Below are positions 1-5,628 of a DNA stretch of 7,293 bases, one piece after another. The DNA is taken from assembly GCA_025929005.1 (NCBI GenBank), contig JAICND010000067.1, positions 1 through 7,293 on the forward strand. Reading direction: 5' to 3'. The number at the start of each line of letters is the position of its first letter. Within the stretch, counting starts at the first letter, position 1. The stretch comes from Acidimicrobiia bacterium. GTDB lineage: Bacteria; Actinomycetota; Acidimicrobiia; Spongiisociales; ZC4RG35. The notes beneath the pieces are model-generated. The model was not told the origin of the DNA, ran no database searches, and saw only the letters and a list, made by a program, of their open reading frames with translations. A program made the position numbers and the translations under genes.

Positions 1-1
1 G

Positions 2-301
2 GTCTTCCTGGCCGGCCAGGTATTCGAGTTCACCGAGTTCATCGTCGAACACGACATGACACTGTCAACCAATCCGGCTGCCTCTGCCTTCTATGTGCTC
101 ACCGGTTTCCATGGAACCCATGTGGCTCTCGGCGTGATCATGCTTCTCTCGTTGTTCGGGCTATCCAAGCGACTGGGGGGTCTCAGCGAGCGCCAGCACC
201 TGAATGTCGAGCTGGTCGGTCTCTATTGGCACTTCGTTGACATCATTTGGATCGTGATCTTCACGGTTGTGTACCTCCTCACCGCCACCGGAGGAGGGTG
301 A
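2..301 (+). CDS. ctaE: Cytochrome c oxidase subunit III, C-terminal part (5' truncated by window)
   Basis: This is the last 99 residues of subunit III of an aa3/caa3-type haem-copper oxidase, an integral membrane subunit of the terminal respiratory oxidase. The frame is open from base 2, and the N-terminal helices lie outside the window. Family hallmarks are visible: the E-F-x-E-F stretch near the start, F-H-G-T-H-V followed by a hydrophobic helix, and the final L-Y-W-H-F-V-D-I-I-W-I helix. The ATG at 56 lies within the domain and is not the true start. The stop TGA (299-301) overlaps the ATG of the subunit IV gene, so the two are probably translationally coupled. Identification is firm; only the missing 5' end is uncertain. 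Confidence 0.95.
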   Translation, partial: VFLAGQVFEFTEFIVEHDMTLSTNPAASAFYVLTGFHGTHVALGVIMLLSLFGLSKRLGGLSERQHLNVELVGLYWHFVDIIWIVIFTVVYLLTATGGG

Positions 302-615
302 TGGTGGCCGAAGAGCATCACGTCGCCCACCCCAAGCCTTCGCAATACGTGAAGATCGCCATTCTCCTGGCGGTGCTCACTGCCATCGAGGTGGGCCTGT
401 ATTACATCAACAACACCCTGTCGCTGGGGTGGGTAAACACGGCGATGCTGCTGGTCCTGGCCGCTCTCAAGTTCATCATCGTGATCGGCTGGTACATGCA
501 CCTCCGCTTTGAAAGAATCACCCTCTCACGGTTTTTCGGATTTGGATTTGCGCTCGCTCTGTCTCTCTACGCGATCGTGCTGGTGAGCTTCGGGGTGCTG
601 GCCCTCAACCGGTGA
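301..615 (+). CDS. ctaF: Cytochrome c oxidase subunit IV (COX4_pro family)
   Basis: This 104-residue, three-helix membrane protein is of the prokaryotic cytochrome c oxidase subunit IV type, a small accessory subunit of the terminal oxidase. After a polar His-containing N-terminus (residues 1-14) come helices at roughly 17-36, 41-62 and 76-101. The second helix ends in the typical K-F-x-I-V-x-W-Y-M-H-L segment. I chose ATG 301 because a strong GGAGGAGGG ribosome binding site sits at 290-298 and because the resulting length and N-terminus fit the family. An in-frame upstream start at 247 would add residues encoded inside ctaE. The gene overlaps the ctaE stop by one base. The symbol follows Bacillus usage; other schemes name this subunit differently. 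Confidence 0.9.
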   Translation: MVAEEHHVAHPKPSQYVKIAILLAVLTAIEVGLYYINNTLSLGWVNTAMLLVLAALKFIIVIGWYMHLRFERITLSRFFGFGFALALSLYAIVLVSFGVLALNR

Positions 616-619
616 TCTC

Positions 620-1429
620 GTGATCCCGTCGTTTCACCCCCATCTCGACGTTTGGCTGATTCTCGGTTTGGTCGGATTTGCGTACTGGTATGTGAATGAA
701 CGCATTCGGCCTCACTGGCATCCCCTCGTCCCCCCACCCACCGTTCGGCAATGGCTCTGGTTCTATCTGGGCCTGGGCCTGATATGGGTCTTCTCAGACT
801 GGCCCATCCACGATCTGGCCGAGCAGTCTCTCTATTCGGTCCACATGGCTGAACACATGGTGATCACCCTGGTGGGACCACCGCTGATGCTGATGGGCCT
901 GAGCCGCCCGGTAGCCGATCGGCTCTTCGGTCATCGACTGGTGCGACCGTGGTTGTCCCAGCTTGCTCGTCCGGTGGTCGCTTTCACTATCTACAACCTG
1001 GGCATGATCGTGACCCACTGGCCGGAGGTCGTGGGCCTCTCGGTCACCAACGAGCTGGCCCACTTCGGCTTCCACTTCTTCCTCTTCGGATCCGGGATCC
1101 TCTTGTGGTTGCCGGTCCTGTCACCCGCTACCACCATTCCGCGCTTGCGCCCGCCCATGCGGCTGCTCTATCTATTCCTGAACTCGATCCTGCCCACTGT
1201 CCCGGCCAGTTTTCTCACGTTCTCACACGCGCCCTTGTATCCCGTCTACGGGGAGGCAGCCCTCGCCTTCGGGATCACCCCGGTGGATGACCAGACCATT
1301 GCCGGTCTGATCATGAAGGTGGGGGGTACCTTGTTGCTCTGGGCCGTCATTGCGGTTACGTGGTTCCGATGGGCCGCTGACGAGGACCGCTGGGATCGAA
1401 TCGAGAAGGATTTGCGCACACCGGCATGA
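620..1429 (+). CDS. ctaG: caa3-type cytochrome c oxidase assembly factor CtaG
   Basis: This polytopic membrane protein of 269 residues belongs to the Caa3_CtaG family (COG3336 type). It is needed for assembly or copper loading of caa3 oxidases and is distinct from the Cox11 family also called CtaG. Key features are the S-V-H-M-A-E-H-M segment (His75, His79) followed by L-V-G-P-P-L-M-L-M-G, N-E-L-A-H-F-G-F-H later on, and about seven hydrophobic helices. The conserved histidines are candidate metal ligands; that role is inferred. The start is GTG 620, four bases after the subunit IV stop, with GGTGA at 611-615 as a weak ribosome binding site. The stop overlaps the next start in an ATGA arrangement. 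Position directly after oxidase subunits supports the call. Confidence 0.9.
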   Translation: MIPSFHPHLDVWLILGLVGFAYWYVNERIRPHWHPLVPPPTVRQWLWFYLGLGLIWVFSDWPIHDLAEQSLYSVHMAEHMVITLVGPPLMLMGLSRPVADRLFGHRLVRPWLSQLARPVVAFTIYNLGMIVTHWPEVVGLSVTNELAHFGFHFFLFGSGILLWLPVLSPATTIPRLRPPMRLLYLFLNSILPTVPASFLTFSHAPLYPVYGEAALAFGITPVDDQTIAGLIMKVGGTLLLWAVIAVTWFRWAADEDRWDRIEKDLRTPA

Positions 1430-1707
1430 GGCTTGGTCTGGCGGCGCTGGCGATGGTGGCTGCCTGTGCCCAGAGCGGCGGCACCATGGTTGGAATCGTC
1501 ATTGCGGTCGAAGGTGACCTCAGTGCAGTCACCTCGTTCACGATCCTGGTAGAAGACGACACTTTCGTGTTCATCCCGGTCGAGGGTGGCGAGTACGCCT
1601 TTCCCTTGCCGCATCTCCGCGAGCACCTGCGAGACGGAACCCCGGTCAGAGTGGGTTGGGAACAGCGAGGAGCAGATCTGGCCGCCGTAAGCCTCGAAGA
1701 TGGATGA
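1426..1707 (+). CDS. Small putative lipoprotein of unknown function in the oxidase operon
   Basis: This 93-residue protein is not one I recognise. The N-terminus looks like a lipoprotein signal: M-R, a hydrophobic run, then V-A-A-C with Cys14 as the probable lipidated residue, followed by A-Q-S-G-G. The mature part is short, rich in beta-prone segments (G-I-V-I-A-V, S-F-T-I-L-V, F-V-F-I-P-V, T-P-V-R-V-G-W) and contains F-P-L-P-H-L-R-E-H-L. This pattern suggests a small beta-barrel or OB-like fold, which is inference only. It starts inside the ctaG stop (ATGA) and its own stop overlaps the chrA start by 8 nt, so it is clearly part of the operon. A copper or oxidase-assembly role is possible from context, but no metal-binding motif such as C-x-x-C or M-x-x-M is present. 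Confidence 0.75.
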   Translation: MRLGLAALAMVAACAQSGGTMVGIVIAVEGDLSAVTSFTILVEDDTFVFIPVEGGEYAFPLPHLREHLRDGTPVRVGWEQRGADLAAVSLEDG

Positions 1708-2833
1708 ATCCGCCCCCACTACACCAGCCCAGCTAGCTCTGATCTTCGGGCGCCTGTCACTGACTTCATTTGGCGGACCAGCCGCTCACGTGGCCCTCAT
1801 GCGCGACGAAATGGTCGACCGACGCAATTGGCTTGATAATCGCCGGTTTCTCGACCTGGTCGGTGTCACCAACATGATTCCGGGGCCCACATCCACAGAA
1901 CTTGCCATGCACATCGGTCACGACCGGGCCGGTTGGCGAGGACTGTTCGCAGCGGGTCTCGGATTCATCCTTCCGGCCAGCCTGGTCGTGCTCGTCCTGG
2001 CATGGGGCTATGAACGGTTTGGCCGCTCTGCCATAGGGGAATCATTGCTGCAAGGGATCAAGCCGGTGGTCGTCGTGGTAGTGGCCGCAGCGCTCTTGAA
2101 ACTGCTGAGAGCGGCGGTGCGCGGCTGGCTTACAGGGCTGGTCGCCGCCGCCGCCACCGCGGCTTATCTATTGGGTGTGAACGAACTGCTCATCCTGGGG
2201 CTAGGAGCAACACTCGTCATCGCCCAGCGCTTAGCGGTCGCCACCGGGATGCTGCTGTTGAGCGGCGATGTGTTCGCCCTTCTGGGGCCAGGCGCCGAGC
2301 CCGCACCCGAGCTCGGTCGGCTGGCACTGGTGTTTCTGAAAGCCGGCGCCCTCCTCTACGGGTCGGGCTATGTGCTAGCGGCGTTTCTGCACAACGACCT
2401 GGTGATCGAGTGGGGCGTGATGACCGAAGCCACCCTCCTCGATGCAATTGCGATCGGGCAGATGACTCCAGGACCGCTATTCACGACTGCGACTTTCATC
2501 GGCTACTACCTGGGTGGCCTTCCGGGAGCAATCATTGCAACCCTCGCCATCTTCCTGCCTTCCTTCATCCTGGTGGGTTCGATCGCCCGCCTTGGTTCGC
2601 TAATGCGTGAACGCCCGGCGGCAGCGGCTTTTCTCGATGGGGTGAACGCCGCTTCACTGGGGCTGATGGCCGGAGTGACCTGGCAATTGGCTGACGACGG
2701 AATCAACGATCCCGTTACTTTTGTCCTGGCCGCCGCCACGGTGGTGGCCCTTTGGAAGACCAAGCTCAATCCGGCACTGCTGATCATTGCCGGCGGATTG
2801 ATCGGTGTCATCGCCGGTCTCATGCGCGTTTGA
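1700..2833 (+). CDS. chrA: Chromate transporter family protein (ChrA, two-domain)
   Basis: This integral membrane protein of 377 residues belongs to the CHR chromate ion transporter family and is long enough for the fused two-domain form. The first CHR domain shows S-F-G-G-P (residues 23-27) and I-P-G-P-T-S-T-E (60-67). The second repeats the pattern with Y-G-S-G-Y-V (220-225) and M-T-P-G-P-L-F-T (255-262). About ten hydrophobic helices are visible. Characterised members export chromate, but many family members probably carry other anions, so the substrate is uncertain. It begins eight bases inside the upstream lipoprotein gene, with only a weak ribosome binding site (GAAG), suggesting coupled translation. 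It appears to be the last gene of the oxidase operon, since a 94-bp gap follows. A chromate-type transporter here is unusual. Confidence 0.9.
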   Translation: MDESAPTTPAQLALIFGRLSLTSFGGPAAHVALMRDEMVDRRNWLDNRRFLDLVGVTNMIPGPTSTELAMHIGHDRAGWRGLFAAGLGFILPASLVVLVLAWGYERFGRSAIGESLLQGIKPVVVVVVAAALLKLLRAAVRGWLTGLVAAAATAAYLLGVNELLILGLGATLVIAQRLAVATGMLLLSGDVFALLGPGAEPAPELGRLALVFLKAGALLYGSGYVLAAFLHNDLVIEWGVMTEATLLDAIAIGQMTPGPLFTTATFIGYYLGGLPGAIIATLAIFLPSFILVGSIARLGSLMRERPAAAAFLDGVNAASLGLMAGVTWQLADDGINDPVTFVLAAATVVALWKTKLNPALLIIAGGLIGVIAGLMRV

Positions 2834-2927
2834 CCGTTCTTAGCAACCCCTCAGCGAAAGTTCAGCCGGTTCTCACTAGCGACTGACACCCTTTTTACTT
2901 CTCAAGACGAGGCTGGAAGACGCACCC
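2834..2927. other. Intergenic gap between chrA and the YceI gene
   Basis: This 94-bp spacer holds no convincing open frame or stable hairpin. CTGACA at 2883-2888 resembles a -35 box, but no TANNNT-type -10 lies at the right distance. A promoter for the YceI gene is expected here, but I cannot point to it. Confidence 0.4.
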
Positions 2928-3686
2928 ATGACAACTCCTTGGTCCACCAAACGCCGTCTTTGGTACCTGGCGATCCCTCTCACCATGGTCGGCGCCGGCG
3001 CCATGTTTTTGTGGTGGTTCTTTGGCAGATCAGTGCCCGAGGAGGCCAGCCTCGACGCGGCTGCGGCCGTCACGACCACGGCCGCTCCAGGCGTGACCGC
3101 CAACGAGGGTTCAACCGCATCCGTCGGGACCTCCGGTACCTGGACGATTAACACTGCGATAGGCGAATTCAGTTTTGAGGAGGCCACCTCGACCTTCGCC
3201 GGCTTTCGGGTTAACGAAGAGCTATCGGGGATTGGGAGCTCCGTGGCTGTCGGTCGGACCCCGGATGTCGCCGGCACTCTCGTGATCCAAGACGGCATCG
3301 TCACCACTGCGACTATCGAGGTGGACCTCACGACGATCGTGAGCAATGAGTCGCGACGCGACTCCAGAGTGCAGCGAGCGCTCAACACGTCCCAGCATCC
3401 CAACGCCACGTTTGTCCTCGAAGAACCGATCACGATCGGAGACGAGCTCAACGTGGGAGAAACCTTTGCGGTCGACGCTGCGGGAGAGCTCACCATCAAC
3501 GGGACCACATCTTTTGTGACCATCCCCCTCGAAGGCACCTTCGTGGACGGATCGGTCTTGCTCGCCGGCGGGATCGACATCAGCTTTGCCGACTTCGATG
3601 TACAGGTGCCGAGCGCCCCGGTGGTGTTGTCGGCCGAGGATCACGGCATCCTCGAAGTCCAGCTCTGGTTCAGCAAGACCCCTTGA
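2928..3686 (+). CDS. Membrane-anchored YceI-domain protein
   Basis: This 252-residue protein has one N-terminal membrane segment (about residues 11-32, after a basic start), a Thr/Ala/Ser-rich linker (about 38-70) and a C-terminal YceI-type domain (about 70-252). Family signs are W-T-I-N at 72-75, A-T-S-T-F-A-G-F-R-V, T-A-T-I-E-V-D-L followed by a Ser/Arg/Asp-rich segment, H-P-N-A-T-F and G-T-T-S-F-V-T-I-P-L. YceI proteins are lipocalin-like beta-barrels that bind polyisoprenoid or other lipophilic ligands. Here the domain would sit outside the cytoplasmic membrane. The start is ATG 2928, with a weak GGAAG upstream. The gene stands alone between gaps of 94 and 115 bp. The ligand cannot be read from the sequence. 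Confidence 0.88.
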   Translation: MTTPWSTKRRLWYLAIPLTMVGAGAMFLWWFFGRSVPEEASLDAAAAVTTTAAPGVTANEGSTASVGTSGTWTINTAIGEFSFEEATSTFAGFRVNEELSGIGSSVAVGRTPDVAGTLVIQDGIVTTATIEVDLTTIVSNESRRDSRVQRALNTSQHPNATFVLEEPITIGDELNVGETFAVDAAGELTINGTTSFVTIPLEGTFVDGSVLLAGGIDISFADFDVQVPSAPVVLSAEDHGILEVQLWFSKTP

Positions 3687-3713
3687 CGCCGTCCCGAGAA
3701 GAGAAAGCCAACA

Positions 3714-3809
3714 ATGACAGAAATCACCGCCGACAAGCCCTCTGTCGTTGATCACCCTGGACGTGACGGCCTAAGCGGCAAGCTTCCTTACACTCGGCAC
3801 CGTGCGTAG
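3714..3809 (+). CDS. Possible 31-aa leader or small ORF upstream of the selenoprotein gene
   Basis: An ATG at 3714 opens a frame of 31 codons ending in TAG at 3807-3809, overlapping the GTG of the thioredoxin-like gene by 8 nt in another frame. A purine-rich GAGAAGAGAAAG stretch at 3697-3708 could act as a ribosome binding site. The product is hydrophilic and matches nothing I know. It ends in TAG, whereas every confident gene here ends in TGA. It could be a leader peptide, a gene remnant or chance; chance is quite possible. Confidence 0.2.
   Translation: MTEITADKPSVVDHPGRDGLSGKLPYTRHRA
3789..3794 (+). promoter_or_regulatory. Putative -10 box (TACACT) for a leaderless selenoprotein transcript
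   Basis: TACACT fits the actinobacterial TANNNT -10 consensus and lies exactly seven bases before the GTG at 3802, so transcription would start at or next to the start codon. The in-frame TAA at 3772-3774 leaves no room for an earlier start, and no ribosome binding site precedes GTG 3802, which agrees with a leaderless transcript. No good -35 box is visible. Confidence 0.4.
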
Positions 3810-4401
3810 GACAGCCGCGGCGCTCACCCTGACGCTCGTCGTGGCGTGCGGGGGGACTCCTACGGCCACCACCGGCGAGGCCACCACAACGTCCCTGACC
3901 GCGCCCGTCTCGACCAGCACCACCGTCGCTACCACTTCAAGCCAGACCACCGTCACCACCGAGGCGCCGCCGACCACACCGCAGGGAGATCTGGCCCCCG
4001 ACTTCAGCCTTCAGCTGGGGGATGGCTCCACGTTTGTGCTCTCGTCGGAACCGAAACCCCTTTTCATGGTCTTCTGGGCGGAGTGGTGACTGACCTGTCG
4101 ACGGGAGTTGCCCGTCATCGACCAACTAGCGGAGGAGTACGGCGATCAGGTGGCTTTTCTGGCCGTGGCCTGGAAGGGCACCGAGGCCGCCACCGCCGAA
4201 CGGGCCGGTGAATTGCTCCCGTCGGGCGAGGTCAGATGGGGACTGGACGAGACCGAGGAAATATTCGCCCTCTACTCGATTCCCTATCAGCCAGCCTCGG
4301 TCCTCATCACCAGCGGGAAGACGTTATTCGAACGGTGGCCTGGAGCCAGATCCGAATCGGAAATGCGGTCCGCCATCGAAGGGCTGATCGCAAGCGGCTG
4401 A
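3802..4401 (+). CDS. Selenocysteine-containing thioredoxin/TlpA-like lipoprotein (UGA read through at 4087-4089)
   Basis: Read through one internal TGA, this is a 199-residue thioredoxin-fold protein. Residues 1-16 form a lipoprotein signal (hydrophobic run, V-V-A-C, Cys16 lipidated). Residues 17-60 are a Thr/Ser-rich linker. The redoxin domain covers about 61-199: L-A-P-D-F-S-L, then F-M-V-F-W-A-E-W, TGA as codon 96, L-T-C (Cys99), R-R-E-L-P, and a likely cis-proline at Pro164 (Y-Q-P). The TGA falls precisely at the nucleophilic cysteine of the W-C-x-x-C motif, giving U-x-x-C. Homology continues in the same frame on both sides, and a SECIS-like stem-loop follows. Conventional reading gives a 95-aa product without an active site, plus a fragment from TTG 4108. 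A TGT/TGC-to-TGA mutation or sequencing error is the alternative, but exact placement plus the hairpin favours selenocysteine. The likely role is an outward-facing thiol reductase; its substrate is unknown. Confidence 0.83.
4087..4122 (+). promoter_or_regulatory. Bacterial SECIS-like element downstream of the in-frame UGA
   Basis: The UGA at 4087-4089 is followed by a perfect 6-bp stem, GACGGG (4100-4105) with CCCGTC (4111-4116), closing a five-base loop AGTTG (4106-4110). The loop begins after 16 intervening bases. This fits the known bacterial rule of a short apical loop with a G in its first two positions, about 16-37 nt from UGA. The loop also contains GU, as in the SelB-bound loop of E. 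coli fdhF. An outer extension GTC (4097-4099) with GAC (4120-4122) is possible across a three-base bulge. The element would recruit SelB with Sec-tRNA. It lies inside codons for conserved thioredoxin residues. Confidence 0.75.
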
Positions 4402-4409
4402 ACGCGACG

Positions 4410-5573
4410 TCAGAGGTTTACTACGACAACCCGCGCTTCGGCAGCCTCTACCGCCTCATCTTCGTGAGGTTCGGATTGAGCGAGCATGACGGCCACGATG
4501 ATCGTCAGCACGACCCCGATCCCGGTCAGGGCCAGGAGGAATTCACCACGGCTGATTTTCATTCCCGGGCTCGAGGCGGAGAGTCCGGCAATGGTGAGGA
4601 TGCTCACCGCGGCCAAGATGGCGATGATCGCCGCTCCTCCTGAGGTCATGTGGTTTGAGCGGATAAGTACAACTGCGAAAGGCACCACCAATAGGACCAG
4701 CGCTAACAGTCCTGCCAGAGGCACGGAGATGGCGGCGCTCAATCGAGATTTAACTTGGGCGACTTCGCTCGCCGAATCGGGAACCGAAGAGGGCATCGAA
4801 ACCGCCTGTGCAAACGCCGCAGTCAGCCAACCGAGGGCGGCGCCACCTACCAATCCGAGCACCAGCGCCGACAATACGGGTACCACCACCCGGCCCTCCA
4901 CGCCTTCGATGGGCACGCCGAACGCCGCGGTCACCACCCCACCGCCCACCAGCCCTAGAACCAAACCGGTGCCGATTCCGACCAGACCACTGTTTCGCGC
5001 CGAACCACCGAGAGCCATCGCGGGATCGATCCACCCCGGGATCGTGCGGGCCAGCGATGCGACGATCAGCCCGAACACCATCGACAACAGAGCCGATCCA
5101 AGTAGGAACAGTCGCGTATTGACTTCAAAGGCCGGGCTGAAGCTGCCCTCCTCCCCGATCACCGAAGCTCCTGGCAGCAACCAGGGCGAAGCTAAAAGCG
5201 CTCCAGCCAATCCAAGAACAGCCCCCGTCATTGCGCCGATGCGGCCCGCCAGCTTGACCCTGGATCGGAGTGAAGCCGGAGGTACGACCTCTTCGACCTT
5301 CTTGGGTGCCGCGGGCGCTTGCGCAACAACAGGTGCGCTTACCACCGGAGCCGAGACTGGTGCCGGCTCGGTGTCGACCGCGGGAGCGGCCGCAGCCGGC
5401 GGTGGCGAGACGGGCGGGGCAGACGTGGCGGCCACGGTGACCCCACCTGCCCATGCCGCCAGCACTTCATCGACACTCATCCCACCCGCTTTGGCCCGGG
5501 CCTCGGCGGAACGTTTGACGATCGCCTCAGGGGCGGACAAGGCCTGGGCGGCAGCCGCGAGGTACTCGCTCAT
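4410..5573 (-). CDS. Seven-span membrane protein with N-terminal helical module and Pro/Ala linker, unknown function
   Basis: I do not recognise a named family. From ATG 5573 the protein has 387 residues. Residues 1-44 form a compact, probably helical module (Y-L-A-A-A-A-Q-A-L, A-P-E-A-I-V-K-R-S-A-E-A-R, S-V-D-E-V-L-A-A-W-A-G-G). Residues 45-100 are a Pro/Ala/Val-rich linker. From about 110 there are seven Gly/Ala-rich hydrophobic helices (roughly 112-130, 155-176, 190-215, 222-250, 275-298, 305-325, 340-362) and an acidic tail. ATG 5573 is preferred over the in-frame GTG at 5597 because GGAGG lies just upstream of it. The stop faces the selenoprotein gene tail-to-tail, with 8 bp between. The N-terminal module resembles ones I associate with Acidimicrobiia membrane proteins; that is recollection, not proof. 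Confidence 0.8.
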   Translation of the reverse strand: MSEYLAAAAQALSAPEAIVKRSAEARAKAGGMSVDEVLAAWAGGVTVAATSAPPVSPPPAAAAPAVDTEPAPVSAPVVSAPVVAQAPAAPKKVEEVVPPASLRSRVKLAGRIGAMTGAVLGLAGALLASPWLLPGASVIGEEGSFSPAFEVNTRLFLLGSALLSMVFGLIVASLARTIPGWIDPAMALGGSARNSGLVGIGTGLVLGLVGGGVVTAAFGVPIEGVEGRVVVPVLSALVLGLVGGAALGWLTAAFAQAVSMPSSVPDSASEVAQVKSRLSAAISVPLAGLLALVLLVVPFAVVLIRSNHMTSGGAAIIAILAAVSILTIAGLSASSPGMKISRGEFLLALTGIGVVLTIIVAVMLAQSEPHEDEAVEAAEARVVVVNL

Positions 5574-5582
5574 CGGCCTCCG

Positions 5583-5588
5583 AGGATA
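5583..5588 (-). promoter_or_regulatory. Possible -10 box (TATCCT) for the seven-span membrane protein gene
   Basis: On the minus strand TATCCT sits nine bases before ATG 5573, with GGAGG between them. It matches TANNNT and would give a very short 5' leader. No -35 box is evident. GTG 5597, the alternative start, would place this box inside the coding region. Confidence 0.25.
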
Positions 5589-5598
5589 GGCGACCACC

Positions 5599-5620
5599 GA
5601 CCGGCCGAGTGTCGCCGGTC
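5599..5620 (-). terminator. GC-rich hairpin between two minus-strand genes, possible terminator
   Basis: A perfect 7-bp inverted repeat, GACCGGC with GCCGGTC, encloses an eight-base loop. It lies eight bases after the stop of the 51-aa microprotein gene and upstream of the next gene. No T-run follows on either strand, so it is not a classical intrinsic terminator. It could be a T-less terminator, an RNA-stabilising hairpin or an operator. Confidence 0.35.
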
Positions 5621-5628
5621 AGGCCAGG

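Noticed and set aside
2834..2927. Intrinsic terminator after chrA
   Set aside because: Only a 4-bp TCAG/CTGA pairing with a long loop was found near the T-run at 2892-2896, too weak to call.
2876..3580. Minus-strand open frames of up to 234 codons across the YceI gene
   Set aside because: They are shadows of a well-supported YceI-domain gene. Their products are Ser/Val/Thr-rich with no recognisable domain.
3860..3985. ACC/CACC-rich stretch as a possible DNA repeat
   Set aside because: It is the codon-level result of a Thr-rich lipoprotein linker, without a regular repeat unit.
4108..4401. Separate gene starting at TTG 4108
   Set aside because: It would begin after both active-site positions of a thioredoxin domain and has no properly spaced ribosome binding site. 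It is the continuation of the 3802 gene through the TGA.
3802..4401. Thioredoxin-like gene as a simple nonsense-mutated pseudogene
   Set aside because: Not fully excluded, but a random stop would rarely land on the catalytic cysteine and be followed at the right distance by a perfect hairpin with a SECIS-like loop. The rest of the frame shows no decay.
4486..5589. Long plus-strand open frame (367 codons) antisense to the seven-span membrane protein gene
   Set aside because: Its product is a Pro/Thr/Ala/Arg-rich low-complexity sequence with no domain logic, as expected from the antisense of a GC-rich membrane-protein gene. The minus-strand product has coherent helices, a structured N-module and a ribosome binding site.
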